Shown one piece after another: positions 1 through 9,176 of a stretch of DNA of 64,000 nt. The notes below the pieces were generated by a model. It had not been told where the DNA came from and searched no databases. It saw only the letters and a list, made by a program, of their open reading frames with translations. Numbering within the stretch: position 1 is the first letter of the stretch; each line of letters begins with the position of its first letter. Location: contig QCOF01000001.1 of NCBI GenBank assembly GCA_003209915.1, positions 1 to 64,000 of the forward strand, in the 5' to 3' direction. This stretch comes from Pelagibacteraceae bacterium AG-430-E20 (GTDB taxonomy: Bacteria; Pseudomonadota; Alphaproteobacteria; Pelagibacterales; Pelagibacteraceae). The translations under genes were made by a program, and so were the position numbers.

Positions 1-482
1 ATTGTCTGAACTTTTTTTTCGTGAGTTTTTTCCTCATCCTCACCAATATCTTTTGATTTTAAAAGTTTTTTTAAATCTTCATTAGCCTCTCTTCTAATGT
101 TTCTAATAGATACTTTGCATTTTTCACCAACAGACTTAATTATTTTTTTTAGCTCAGTTCTTCTCTCTTCGTTAAGTTCAGGGACAGGTAATCTGATCAA
201 CTGTCCATCGATTTGTGGATTTAATCCTAAATCAGATTTTTTAATAGCTGCATCAATTAGTGGAACATTATTTGCATCCCAAACTTGAATATTTATCATT
301 CTAGGTTCAGGGGTGGTTATGCTTCCTACTTGATTAATTGGCATTTGTTGACCATAAACATCTACTTTAATTAAATCTAGCATGGCGGCATTTGCTCTGC
401 CTGTTCTTAAAGATGACAGTTCTTTGGAAAACACCTCTATGGCTTTATCCATCTTAAGGCTGTAAGATTTTTCATCAAACAT
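1..482 (-). CDS. frr: Ribosome recycling factor (3' end outside the window)
   Basis: Splits post-termination ribosomes together with EF-G. About 160 residues are present out of the usual ~185; the C-terminal helix runs off the left edge. The RRF signature is clear: the N-terminal helix contains SLRTGRANAAML, followed by the beta domain with TTPEPRM and the C-terminal helical stretch VRRE-like IRNIRREAN. The ATG sits directly after the tsf stop, and GGAG inside the last tsf codons serves as its ribosome binding site, so it is translated from the rpsB-tsf transcript. The usual pyrH gene between tsf and frr is absent here. Confidence 0.95.
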   Translation of the reverse strand, partial: MFDEKSYSLKMDKAIEVFSKELSSLRTGRANAAMLDLIKVDVYGQQMPINQVGSITTPEPRMINIQVWDANNVPLIDAAIKKSDLGLNPQIDGQLIRLPVPELNEERRTELKKIIKSVGEKCKVSIRNIRREANEDLKKLLKSKDIGEDEEKTHEKKVQT

Positions 483-1334
483 TTATTCTCCAATTTTAAT
501 TCTATAAAATTCTTTTATTTTAAGATCTGCTACAGAAAGTTCTTTTAATATATCTTTCACTTTTTTTTTTGGTTCCATAACCCAGGCTTGTGTCAAAAGA
601 GCATTTTCTTCTTTAAACTTGTTCATCTTCCCTAAACTTATTTTATTTGCAATCTCCTCAGGTTTCCCAGAATTTTTTAATTCCTCTTTAACAAGCTCTT
701 GCTCTTTATCGATAATCGCTTGATCAATTAAATTAGATTCTAAAGCTAAAGGGTTTGAAGCAGCAATATGCATTGACAACTGTTTACTAAAAGTTTTTAC
801 TTCCTCGGAGTTTACACTTGTTTCTAATGATACTAATACAGCTAACTTAGCTACATTATCCTGAACTACAGTGTGAAGATAATGATTATTTACGCCATTT
901 GAATTTTCAATTGTTTTAGATTTACCAATTGTTATTTTTTCTCCAATTTTTGCAATCAAAGCAACTAAGTTTTCATCAACTGTTTGACCATTTTTCATCT
1001 TTGAGTTTTTTAATTCTTCGGGATTAGAATTTTTTTGGTTGTTTAATTCACTAAGTTCTTTGACAAAATTAATAAAGTCCTCATTTTTAGCAACAAAATC
1101 AGTCTCACAATTTACCTCAATTATGGAAGTTTTTGTTTCATTTCCACTAACAACAACAACACCTTCTTTAGCATCTCTAGACATTTTTTTTGAAGCCTTG
1201 GAAATTCCTTTCACTCTAAGGATTTCAATAGCCTTATCTATATCACCGTTAGCTTCTTTTATTGCTAAATTACAATCTTTGAAACCTGCACCAGTTACCT
1301 CTCTTAACTTCTTTACGTTCTCTATATCGCTCAT
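483..1334 (-). CDS. tsf: Translation elongation factor Ts
   Basis: Nucleotide exchange factor that regenerates EF-Tu-GTP in the cytoplasm. Residues 1-45 form the UBA-like N-terminal domain ([16 protein letters not shown]). The TDFV motif that enters EF-Tu lies at residues 78-81 within [10 protein letters not shown]. The remainder is the core and coiled-coil region; 283 aa is normal for the family. It follows rpsB with one base between, and precedes frr with no gap, so the three are evidently one transcript headed by the rpsB leader. Confidence 0.97.
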   Translation of the reverse strand: MSDIENVKKLREVTGAGFKDCNLAIKEANGDIDKAIEILRVKGISKASKKMSRDAKEGVVVVSGNETKTSIIEVNCETDFVAKNEDFINFVKELSELNNQKNSNPEELKNSKMKNGQTVDENLVALIAKIGEKITIGKSKTIENSNGVNNHYLHTVVQDNVAKLAVLVSLETSVNSEEVKTFSKQLSMHIAASNPLALESNLIDQAIIDKEQELVKEELKNSGKPEEIANKISLGKMNKFKEENALLTQAWVMEPKKKVKDILKELSVADLKIKEFYRIKIGE

Positions 1335-1335
1335 A

Positions 1336-2157
1336 TTAATTTAAAGTCTCCTTAGTTTCCTTGGAAAACTTCTGATCTAATTTTTCTCTATCAAGTTGTT
1401 GAATAGTTTTTGATTTATCTTCATCTTTTTTATTATCTTTAATAGTATCTTTTTTTGTTTCTTGAGCTGGAATAGAGTTTTTAGCGCTATTAATTGTTTC
1501 CTTTATAAGATTGCAATAAAGATCAATTGCTCTTCTAGCATCATCATTACCAGGAATTGGAAAATCAATATTTTCGGGGTTTGAATTACTATCTAAAATA
1601 GCAATTATTGGTATTCCAAGTTTAGCAGATTCTGCAATTGCTAAAGATTCGTAGTTTGTATCTATTACAAAAACAAGATCAGGAACTTTTTTCATTTCAG
1701 CAATTCCACCTAAAGATCTTTGAAGCTTATCTTTTTTAACACTCATTTTTAAAAGTTCTTTTTTGGTAAATCCTCTATTTTCAGCAGAAATATCAATTTC
1801 TAATTTTTTTAATTTTTTAATTGAATTTGAAATGGTTCCCCAGTTAGTTAGCATTCCACCTAACCATCTATAATTGACAAAATATTGATCGGTTTCTTTT
1901 GCAACTTCTGCTATTGCTTCTGAAGCTTGTTTTTTAGTAGAAACAAATAAAATTTTTCCATTATTGGCTATTGTATTATAGACCTTTTCTAAAGCCACTT
2001 TAGTTAGCTCTAGTGTTTGCGTTAAATCTATAATATGAATTGAGTCTCTTTTCCCAAAAATATATTTCTTCATTTTCGGATTCCACCTTAAGGTCTTATG
2101 ACCAAGGTGTACACCTGCTTCTAATAATTGTTGAATTGTAACGTTAGGTATTTTCAT
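1336..2157 (-). CDS. rpsB: 30S ribosomal protein S2
   Basis: Small-subunit protein needed for S1 docking. The family signature [16 protein letters not shown] is at residues 14-29, and the body of the protein matches S2 ([33 protein letters not shown]). The last ~45 residues are a lysine/glutamate-rich extension, common in alphaproteobacteria. It is first in the rpsB-tsf-frr unit and preceded by a 129-base gap holding a structured leader that can pair over its ribosome binding region, which suggests autoregulation by S2. Confidence 0.97.
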   Translation of the reverse strand: MKIPNVTIQQLLEAGVHLGHKTLRWNPKMKKYIFGKRDSIHIIDLTQTLELTKVALEKVYNTIANNGKILFVSTKKQASEAIAEVAKETDQYFVNYRWLGGMLTNWGTISNSIKKLKKLEIDISAENRGFTKKELLKMSVKKDKLQRSLGGIAEMKKVPDLVFVIDTNYESLAIAESAKLGIPIIAILDSNSNPENIDFPIPGNDDARRAIDLYCNLIKETINSAKNSIPAQETKKDTIKDNKKDEDKSKTIQQLDREKLDQKFSKETKETLN

Positions 2158-2159
2158 AT

Positions 2160-2230
2160 TTATTCCCGGTTAAGCCACCACAGTAATTTCCAATTAAGGA
2201 CCGGAGGTATAAAACCAACAACTGTGTGCG
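2160..2230 (-). ncRNA. Candidate rpsB leader RNA (S2 autoregulatory element)
   Basis: The 129-base gap upstream of rpsB is notably richer in G+C than its surroundings near the start codon. In the transcript, CACAGU (2226-2221) can pair with ACUGUG (2184-2179). CCGGU (2204-2200), which lies inside that loop, can pair with ACCGG (2170-2166) just before the start codon, giving a pseudoknot that covers the GGGA ribosome binding region. A cis-regulatory motif ahead of the S2 gene in Pelagibacter is known from comparative genomics; assigning this sequence to it is my inference from position and pairing. Boundaries are approximate. Confidence 0.65.
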
Positions 2231-2286
2231 TGTTAATTTAATTTATGAAGTATTTACAAATTTTTTATGAATTTAACAAGTTTAAT

Positions 2287-5200
2287 TTATGAAATAGTGG
2301 CTTGTATTTGTTGTTTTCTTAATAAATTTAGCGATTTTCTGTCTAAATTTTTTGAATTTCTAAGTTTAAAATGAAGAATATTATCTTCTGTAACTAGATT
2401 AATATTAACCAGTGTTTTGCCATTTTCTTTTAGAATTTTTGATATCACTTGAACTTGGTCTTTAGATCTAACCTCAAAAGAAACTTCATTAATTGGACTG
2501 TTGAACAATTCTTTTAATGAAGATATTTTTTGAACATTAATTCTTTTAAACCTGTTTTCATCATCAGTTATATTTTTAACTAAATTTAATATCAAAGAAT
2601 TACCCTCTTTCAAAATCTCTCTATTTAATTCCAAAACATCAGAAAATATAAAAAGTTCAAATACACTTGATAAATCTGTTAATTTCAAGACAGCATAAGA
2701 ATTTCCTTTAGCTGTTTTTCTCTCCTGCAATTTTAATAAAGTAGCAGCTATATTTGAATTTTTAATCTCATCATCTAAAATAAATTTTGTATATTCATTT
2801 ATTTTATAATCATTAAATATTTCAGTAAATTGGTTTAATGGATGATCGGAAATAAAAAAACCTACTGCTTCAAATTCTTTTGCTAGTCTTTCTTCGAATT
2901 TCCAGTCTTCAATATTATTTATTATATCGTCTTTGGTATTTTCATCCTCTGAAAATAAATCGATTTGATTTACTGACTTATTCTCAAAAATATTTTTACT
3001 TTTTGTTATAATATTTGGAATTGAGTCAAATAGTGCTTGTCTATTAGAATTAATATTATCAAAAGCACCTGCCTTCACTAATCCTTCTAGTTGAAGTTTA
3101 TTAATATCTTTTGGGTTTACTCTATTTAAAAAATCATCAATTGATGAAAATTTTCCATTAGCACTTCTTTCCTTAATAATATTTGAAATTGCTTCATACC
3201 CTACAGCTTTTATTCCTCCTAAAGCATAGTAAAACTTTCCATCAATAGTTCTAAAGTCAGCAAAGCATTCGTTTATATCTGGTCGAACAACTTCTACATC
3301 TAATCTGTTCAATTCTTCATAGAACTCACTTAGTTTATTTTGATTAGATATATCCATCGTCATTGATGCTGCAATGAACTCTTTTGGATAATAAGTTTTT
3401 AAAAAAGCTGTTTGATAAGAAATTATTGCATAAGCAGCTGCATGACTTTTGTTAAATCCATATTCTGCAAAAGGTTCTATTTTTAAAAAAATTCCAGCCG
3501 CAACATCTTTTGCAATACCATTTTTTATCGCACCTTCGATGAAACCTTGTTTTTGCTTTTCAAGTTCAGCCCTCTTCTTTTTGCCCATTGCTCTTCGAAG
3601 TAAGTCTGCTTGACCGGCAGTAAATCCAGATAATTTTTGTGCTATTTGCATTACTTGTTCTTGATAAATAATTACTCCATATGTTGGTTTTAAAATATCT
3701 TCTAAAAGTGGATGTAAATAATCAGGTTTTTGCTTTCCATGTTTACAATCATTATAAGTTGGAATGTTGCTCATTGGTCCTGGTCGATATAAAGCTACAA
3801 GAGCAATAATATCTTCTATATGATTTGGTTTCATTTGTAACAAGGCTTCTCTCATTCCAGCACTTTCAATCTGGAATAACCCAACCGTTTTTCCGCTTGA
3901 TAATAAATCAAAAACCTTTTGGTCCTCAAAATCAATTTTTTCTATGTCAAAATCCTTATTAATTTTTTTAATTAACTTTTGTTTGTTATTAATTACAGTC
4001 AGAGTTTTCAAACCCAAAAAATCAAATTTTATTAACCCTGCATTTTCAGCTGAATACATGTCAAATTGAGTTGAAGGTAATAACAAATCTGCAGAACTGT
4101 CTTTATATAGTGGAACTACTTCAGTCAGTTTTCTATCCGCAATAACTACCCCTGCTGCATGTGTTGCAACATTTCTATTCAAACCTTCAAGTTTAAGAGA
4201 TAAGTCAGTTAATTTTTTAACTTTTGGATCTTCATTAATTAGTTTTTGAAGCCTTGGTTCTCCAGCGATACATTGTATTAAGTTTTGTGGTCTAGAAGGA
4301 TCAAAAGGTATCATTTTAGAAATACTATCTACAAAACCATAGGATAATCCCAAAACCCTACCAACATCGCGGATGACCATTCTAGCTTTTAATTTTCCAA
4401 AGGTAATTATGTGAGCAACACTATCTTTGTACTTTTTTGTTAAATATTCAAAAACAAGATCTCTTTTATCCTCACAAAAATCGATATCAAAGTCAGGCAT
4501 AGATATTCGATCTGGATTTAAAAATCTTTCAAATATTAAATTAAATTTAATTGGGTCTACATCTGTAATAGATAAACACCAGGCGACTAAAGATCCTGCA
4601 CCTGAACCTCTACCAGGACCAACTGGTATGTCATTATTTTTAGCCCACTTGATATAATCTGATACTATAAGAAAGTAACTAGCATATTTCATTTCAATAA
4701 TTATCGAGAGCTCGTGATCTAATCTTTTTTTGTAATCTAAATAATTTTTTTCTTTCTCAATGTCATTCGCACTGATGTTAAATACCTTTTTAAATTTAGT
4801 TTTAAGCCCTTCTAAAGATTCTTTTTTTAAAATTTCATCAGCATCTCCACCTTTTTCTTGGCTTATATTAGGTAAAATTGGATTTGAAAACAAAGGCCTA
4901 AAATTGCATCTTAAAGGAAAATTATAATTATTTTCTAATGCTTCAGGTAAATCAGCAAATAATTCCGACATTTCTGAATTATTTTTAAAATAATGTTGAT
5001 CACTTAATTTTAATCTATTTTTTTCGTTAACATAAGTTTTGTTACCTATACAAATCAATGCATCATGGGCTTCATGCATATTTTTATTTAAATAATATAC
5101 CTCGTTCGTTGCAATTATTGGTATCTCTAAATCTGAGGATTTCCCTAAATTAAATTTTTCAAAGCCAGTTTCATTAAGATCTTTGTGCCTTTGTATTTCT

Positions 5201-5703
5201 ATATAAAAACAATCACCAAATTTTAATTTAATTTTATTATATAAATCATGTATTTCAGTAAATTTTCCCTTGTCGAATAATTTTCCAAACAAACCAAAAA
5301 CAGTTCCAGAAAACAATGCAACGCCATCAGAATTATTTAATAAATAATCAAATCTTACATGAGGATCAGAAAGTTCATCGTTGTTCAGATAGGATGCTGA
5401 TGACAAATCAATAATATTTTTATAACCTGTTTCATTAAGAGCGTATAAAGGTAGTAATCCAATTGTATCATGAATTTTAAAGTTAATTTGCGTTCCAATG
5501 ATAGGTTGAGTTCCAGATTTTGATATTTTTTCTGCAAATTCTAATGCTCCACAAAGATTAGAGGTATCACAAAGACCTAATGATTTTATTTTATTACTTT
5601 TTGAATACTCTTGAAGATCATCAATTTTAACAGCACCTTCACATATAGAGTATTGTGTATGAATTTTAAGATGATTAAAGTTTTGTAGTAAAGACTCAGC
5701 CAT
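2287..5703 (-). CDS. dnaE: DNA polymerase III alpha subunit
   Basis: Replicative polymerase catalytic subunit, 1138 aa. The N-terminal PHP domain starts with HLKIHTQYSICEGA. The polymerase palm includes GPGRGSGAGSLVAW and, near residues 401-407, PDFDIDF with the catalytic aspartates. The fingers carry RPGPMSNIP and LRRAMGKKK; a helix-hairpin-helix/OB region follows near the C terminus. No proofreading exonuclease domain is present, as expected for DnaE. It is the last gene of the 22-gene run that begins with nuoA, and its start overlaps the end of lolD by 8 bases. Confidence 0.97.
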   Translation of the reverse strand: MAESLLQNFNHLKIHTQYSICEGAVKIDDLQEYSKSNKIKSLGLCDTSNLCGALEFAEKISKSGTQPIIGTQINFKIHDTIGLLPLYALNETGYKNIIDLSSASYLNNDELSDPHVRFDYLLNNSDGVALFSGTVFGLFGKLFDKGKFTEIHDLYNKIKLKFGDCFYIEIQRHKDLNETGFEKFNLGKSSDLEIPIIATNEVYYLNKNMHEAHDALICIGNKTYVNEKNRLKLSDQHYFKNNSEMSELFADLPEALENNYNFPLRCNFRPLFSNPILPNISQEKGGDADEILKKESLEGLKTKFKKVFNISANDIEKEKNYLDYKKRLDHELSIIIEMKYASYFLIVSDYIKWAKNNDIPVGPGRGSGAGSLVAWCLSITDVDPIKFNLIFERFLNPDRISMPDFDIDFCEDKRDLVFEYLTKKYKDSVAHIITFGKLKARMVIRDVGRVLGLSYGFVDSISKMIPFDPSRPQNLIQCIAGEPRLQKLINEDPKVKKLTDLSLKLEGLNRNVATHAAGVVIADRKLTEVVPLYKDSSADLLLPSTQFDMYSAENAGLIKFDFLGLKTLTVINNKQKLIKKINKDFDIEKIDFEDQKVFDLLSSGKTVGLFQIESAGMREALLQMKPNHIEDIIALVALYRPGPMSNIPTYNDCKHGKQKPDYLHPLLEDILKPTYGVIIYQEQVMQIAQKLSGFTAGQADLLRRAMGKKKRAELEKQKQGFIEGAIKNGIAKDVAAGIFLKIEPFAEYGFNKSHAAAYAIISYQTAFLKTYYPKEFIAASMTMDISNQNKLSEFYEELNRLDVEVVRPDINECFADFRTIDGKFYYALGGIKAVGYEAISNIIKERSANGKFSSIDDFLNRVNPKDINKLQLEGLVKAGAFDNINSNRQALFDSIPNIITKSKNIFENKSVNQIDLFSEDENTKDDIINNIEDWKFEERLAKEFEAVGFFISDHPLNQFTEIFNDYKINEYTKFILDDEIKNSNIAATLLKLQERKTAKGNSYAVLKLTDLSSVFELFIFSDVLELNREILKEGNSLILNLVKNITDDENRFKRINVQKISSLKELFNSPINEVSFEVRSKDQVQVISKILKENGKTLVNINLVTEDNILHFKLRNSKNLDRKSLNLLRKQQIQATIS

Positions 5704-6373
5704 TAGATGACTTTATATTACCATCTAATATCTCCAATAGGCAATCCGCCTTATTTCCAAAAAATCTATTATGAGTTGCAAATATAATTAATCTGTCTGA
5801 TCTCTTTTGATCCTTTAATAAATTAAATATTACTTTTGCTGTTCTCATATCTAAACTACCCGTTGGCTCATCAGCTAAAATTATCTCTGGATCATTAATT
5901 ATTGCCCTTGCTATAGCTATCCTTTGTGCTTCTCCACCAGATAATTGAGAAGGATAATGATCAGCTCTGTTAGATAAGCCTATTTTTTTTAACAATTGTT
6001 TTGCTTTTGAAATAGCTACATCTTTATCATTGTTAATTGATAAACTTGCTAAATAAATATTTTCCAAAGATGTAAAGTCAGGCAATAAATTATTTTGTTG
6101 ATAAACAATTCCAATTTTTTTTGCTCTAAATTTATCATTTTCCTCTTTTTCAGCATAATTAATTTCATGATCATTAAATTTAATCGAACCATTAGAGGGA
6201 TGATCTATCAAAGAGATTAGATTTAACAAAGTGGACTTGCCTGAGCCCGAAGGACCCATCAAAGAGTAAATTTTACCTTTATTAAAACTATATGACAAAT
6301 TTTTTATAACTTTTAGCTTTTTACTAGTTTCAAAAGTTTTTGAGATATTGTGTAATTTTAAAAGTTTACTCAT
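5696..6373 (-). CDS. lolD: LolD-type ABC transporter ATP-binding protein
   Basis: ATPase that would power release of outer-membrane lipoproteins from the inner membrane. Walker A GPSGSGKST is at residues 40-48, the signature LSGGEAQR at 144-151, Walker B with ILADEP around 165-170, and the switch histidine in FATHN near the end. 225 aa is the usual length. It overlaps the permease gene upstream and dnaE downstream by 8 bases each. The lolC-lolD pair points to lipoprotein export; the MacB-like branch of the same ATPase family is the alternative. Confidence 0.9.
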   Translation of the reverse strand: MSKLLKLHNISKTFETSKKLKVIKNLSYSFNKGKIYSLMGPSGSGKSTLLNLISLIDHPSNGSIKFNDHEINYAEKEENDKFRAKKIGIVYQQNNLLPDFTSLENIYLASLSINNDKDVAISKAKQLLKKIGLSNRADHYPSQLSGGEAQRIAIARAIINDPEIILADEPTGSLDMRTAKVIFNLLKDQKRSDRLIIFATHNRFFGNKADCLLEILDGNIKSSNG

Positions 6374-7598
6374 ATTTTAAGGCTTTGATTGGATCAAGTT
6401 TAGCAGCTTTTAGTGCAGGAAATATTGAAACTACTATTGTTATAAATATTGAACAGATCGATATAATTAATATTGAGTTTAAATTTATTTCTGAAGGCAT
6501 TTTACTTAAAAAATAAATTTCCTCTGGAAATAAGCTAATGTTAAAAGTAGAGCTTAAAAATTGTCTTAAATTTTCAACATAGAGTGAAAATGTTACCCCT
6601 AAAAAAATTCCAAAAATAGTAGCAGAGGTTCCTATAATTATTCCAATTAAAAAGAAAATTTTTACTATTGATTTATTTAATACTCCAATTGATTTTAAAA
6701 TAGCAATATCTTTAGTTTTATTTTTAACTAAGATTGTTAAACCTGAAATAATATTGAAAGCAGCAACAATAATAATTAAAGATAAAATTATAAACATAAC
6801 ATTTCTTTCAACTTTTAATGCTGAAAATAAAGAACTATTCATATCCGCCCAGCTATAAATAAGTTCTTGATCATAAACCTTTTGAAATACGAATTTTTGT
6901 TTTTCTATGTTTTTTGGATTTTTTAAATAAATTTCTAAATTTCTTTGCTCTTGCTTAAAGCCAAAAAAATCCTCAAGAGTGGATAAATTAATTAATGCAA
7001 TATTATTATCAAATTCTGCTAAACCACTATTAAATATTGATGTAACTATAAACGTTTTTTGTTTTGGCATGCTTCCAATTATAGTTTGCACACCACTAGG
7101 GGATAAAATTGTTATCTCATCTCCAATTTTAAGATTTAAGGAAAAACTAAGTTCATTACCAATCGAGATATTATTCTTTTCTAAATTGATTTTATTCCCT
7201 TTAAAATTTTTATTTTTTATAATTTCTAATTTAGAAAAATCATCACTTTGATAACCTCTTAAAACAATTCCTTTCGAGGTTTCATTTTTTAAAATTATAG
7301 CCTCTCCAGAATTGCTAAATAGAGCGTATTGCGAAATTAATTTTAAATCATTGCTTTCAATTTTACTCTTATCGATCAATTGATCATAGGATTTAATAGT
7401 TAGATGAGAGTTAAATCCTACAATTTTGTTAATTAGTTCTGTTCTGAATCCATTCATTACTGACATGACTATTATAAGAACAGCAACTCCTAAACTAATA
7501 CCGATAAATGAAAAAATAGATATCACGTTTAAAAACCCATCATTTTTACGAGCCTTTAAAAACCTAAGTGTAATTTCTTTTTCTAAATTAGAAATCAA
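6366..7598 (-). CDS. lolC: LolC/LolE-family lipoprotein-releasing permease
   Basis: Inner-membrane permease of 410 aa with the FtsX-like topology: one membrane segment near residues 20-45, a large periplasmic domain, then three segments near 265-290, 310-340 and 370-400. The C terminus LKAAKLDPIKALKYE matches the family ending (P-A-x-xA-xxDPxxALRxE). One permease gene is present next to lolD, so the transporter probably works as a homodimer instead of a LolC/LolE pair. It lies 2 bases after proS in the same transcript. Confidence 0.9.
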   Translation of the reverse strand: MISNLEKEITLRFLKARKNDGFLNVISIFSFIGISLGVAVLIIVMSVMNGFRTELINKIVGFNSHLTIKSYDQLIDKSKIESNDLKLISQYALFSNSGEAIILKNETSKGIVLRGYQSDDFSKLEIIKNKNFKGNKINLEKNNISIGNELSFSLNLKIGDEITILSPSGVQTIIGSMPKQKTFIVTSIFNSGLAEFDNNIALINLSTLEDFFGFKQEQRNLEIYLKNPKNIEKQKFVFQKVYDQELIYSWADMNSSLFSALKVERNVMFIILSLIIIVAAFNIISGLTILVKNKTKDIAILKSIGVLNKSIVKIFFLIGIIIGTSATIFGIFLGVTFSLYVENLRQFLSSTFNISLFPEEIYFLSKMPSEINLNSILIISICSIFITIVVSIFPALKAAKLDPIKALKYE

Positions 7599-7600
7599 TT

Positions 7601-8929
7601 TTAATTTTTTTGTTTTTTAATAGTTTCTATAATTTTGGTTAAAGATAAATTTTGAGTTTCTTCACCTATTTCTTTAAACTCTAATAAATCACCCTCTGAT
7701 TTTTTACCAATAATGATTTGATAAGGCGCACCTATTAAATTCATTTTTTTTATCTTTGATGAATAATTTTCATCAGTATCATCAATCAAAGCATCAATAT
7801 TATTTTTAATTAATTCTTTGTTTATATTAACTGCTTTATCTAGAGCTGATGTATCATTTTTGTTTATCATGGGTACTAACGCAATATCATAAGGAGCAAC
7901 AGACAATGGCCATTTCATGATTTCATTTTTGTCATCAAATTTAGCCTCTATAATTGCTCCAACTAGCCTGGATACACCAATTCCGTATGAGCCCATTTTA
8001 ACAAAATCTTTCTTACCGCCTGGTAAATCAACTGATGCCCCCATTGCTTTTGAATATTTGTCACCAAAATAAAAAATGTGTCCTACTTCAATACCTTTTG
8101 TGATCAATCTATTTTCTTCAGATACAACTTTTTCAAATTCATCCTTATTGAATTTTTCATCAGTCACAGAATAATACTGTTCATATTTTTTTCTCATCTG
8201 TTGTAAGGAATTTTTTTCCAATTCTGTGTCATTACTATTTAAATCAAAAATCCTTTTATCTGTAAAAATTTTACTTTCACCGGTGTCAGCTAATATAATA
8301 AATTCATGAGATAAATTTCCTCCAATAGGTCCTGTGTCTGCAGCCATTGGGATTGCAGTTAAAGCTAATCTTTTAAAAGTTCTTAAATAAGATAAAAAAA
8401 ATTTATTATAAGAATAAAATGCTTCTTCATCAGAAACATCAAATGAATAAGCATCTTTCATATAAAATTCTCTACCTCTCATAATTCCAAACCTTGGTCT
8501 AATTTCGTCTCTAAATTTCCACTGAATATGATAAAGAAGTTGTGGGAGTGATTTATATGATTTTAAAGAGGATCTAAAAATTTCTGTTACCTGCTCTTCA
8601 TTGGTTGGACCATAAAGCATCTCACGGTTTTGACGATCTTTAATTCTAAGCATTTCCTCACCATAATCCTCATACCTACCACTTTCTTTCCAAATTTCGC
8701 TTGATTGAATTGTGGGCATTAAAATTTCTTGTGCACCAATTTTATTTTGTTCCTGTCTTACTATCTCTTCAATTTTTTTCATTATTTTGAAACCTAAAGG
8801 CAACCAAGAGTAAATTCCTGCTGAAGCTTGTTTGATCATCCCTACCCGCAACATTAACTGGTGGGATTTAATTTTAGCTTCTGAAGGATTATTTTTTAGT
8901 ATGGGTACAAATGATTTAGATAATAACAT
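7601..8929 (-). CDS. proS: Prolyl-tRNA synthetase, short alphaproteobacterial form
   Basis: Charges tRNA-Pro. Class II motifs are visible: motif 2 around PRFGIMRGREFYMKDAYSF, the ATP loop GPTNEEQVTEIF just before it, and motif 3 GSYGIGVSRLVGA. At 442 aa it lacks the ~180-residue editing insertion between motifs 2 and 3 found in the E. coli-type enzyme, which is the usual alphaproteobacterial form. The C-terminal anticodon-binding domain follows. It sits between a DUF1467 gene and lolC with 1-2 base gaps. Confidence 0.96.
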   Translation of the reverse strand: MLLSKSFVPILKNNPSEAKIKSHQLMLRVGMIKQASAGIYSWLPLGFKIMKKIEEIVRQEQNKIGAQEILMPTIQSSEIWKESGRYEDYGEEMLRIKDRQNREMLYGPTNEEQVTEIFRSSLKSYKSLPQLLYHIQWKFRDEIRPRFGIMRGREFYMKDAYSFDVSDEEAFYSYNKFFLSYLRTFKRLALTAIPMAADTGPIGGNLSHEFIILADTGESKIFTDKRIFDLNSNDTELEKNSLQQMRKKYEQYYSVTDEKFNKDEFEKVVSEENRLITKGIEVGHIFYFGDKYSKAMGASVDLPGGKKDFVKMGSYGIGVSRLVGAIIEAKFDDKNEIMKWPLSVAPYDIALVPMINKNDTSALDKAVNINKELIKNNIDALIDDTDENYSSKIKKMNLIGAPYQIIIGKKSEGDLLEFKEIGEETQNLSLTKIIETIKKQKN

Positions 8930-8930
8930 C

Positions 8931-9176
8931 TTATGTGATCATATTTCTTAAATTTAAATATTCAAATTTTATTAACAAATAAATTAAAATAAAAATAACA
9001 GTAGTTATTCCTGTACAATATAGGAATTTTTTAACCATTTTTGGATTTTCTGGGGATCCAGGATCTTCGCCATCAATTTTAACAGTTTTTGTTCTGTTCA
9101 CATCTATTGGTAGAATTGCAAAAAAGATGATCCACCAAATAATAACATAGATTATAGCTAAGCCTGTTCCGCTCAT
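8931..9176 (-). CDS. DUF1467-family small membrane protein
   Basis: 81 aa with two predicted membrane segments (about residues 5-25 and 51-70). Between them is the family pattern of a short loop with FFAILPIDVN and a GSPENPKMVKKF stretch. The family is nearly confined to alphaproteobacteria and is commonly encoded next to proS and rnj, as here. Its function is unknown. Its start codon overlaps the stop of rnj, so translation is probably coupled. Confidence 0.85.
   Translation of the reverse strand: MSGTGLAIIYVIIWWIIFFAILPIDVNRTKTVKIDGEDPGSPENPKMVKKFLYCTGITTVIFILIYLLIKFEYLNLRNMIT

Noticed and set aside
97-288. Open frame of 63 codons on the plus strand near the left edge
   Set aside because: It lies wholly inside frr on the opposite strand, and its translation has no family pattern.
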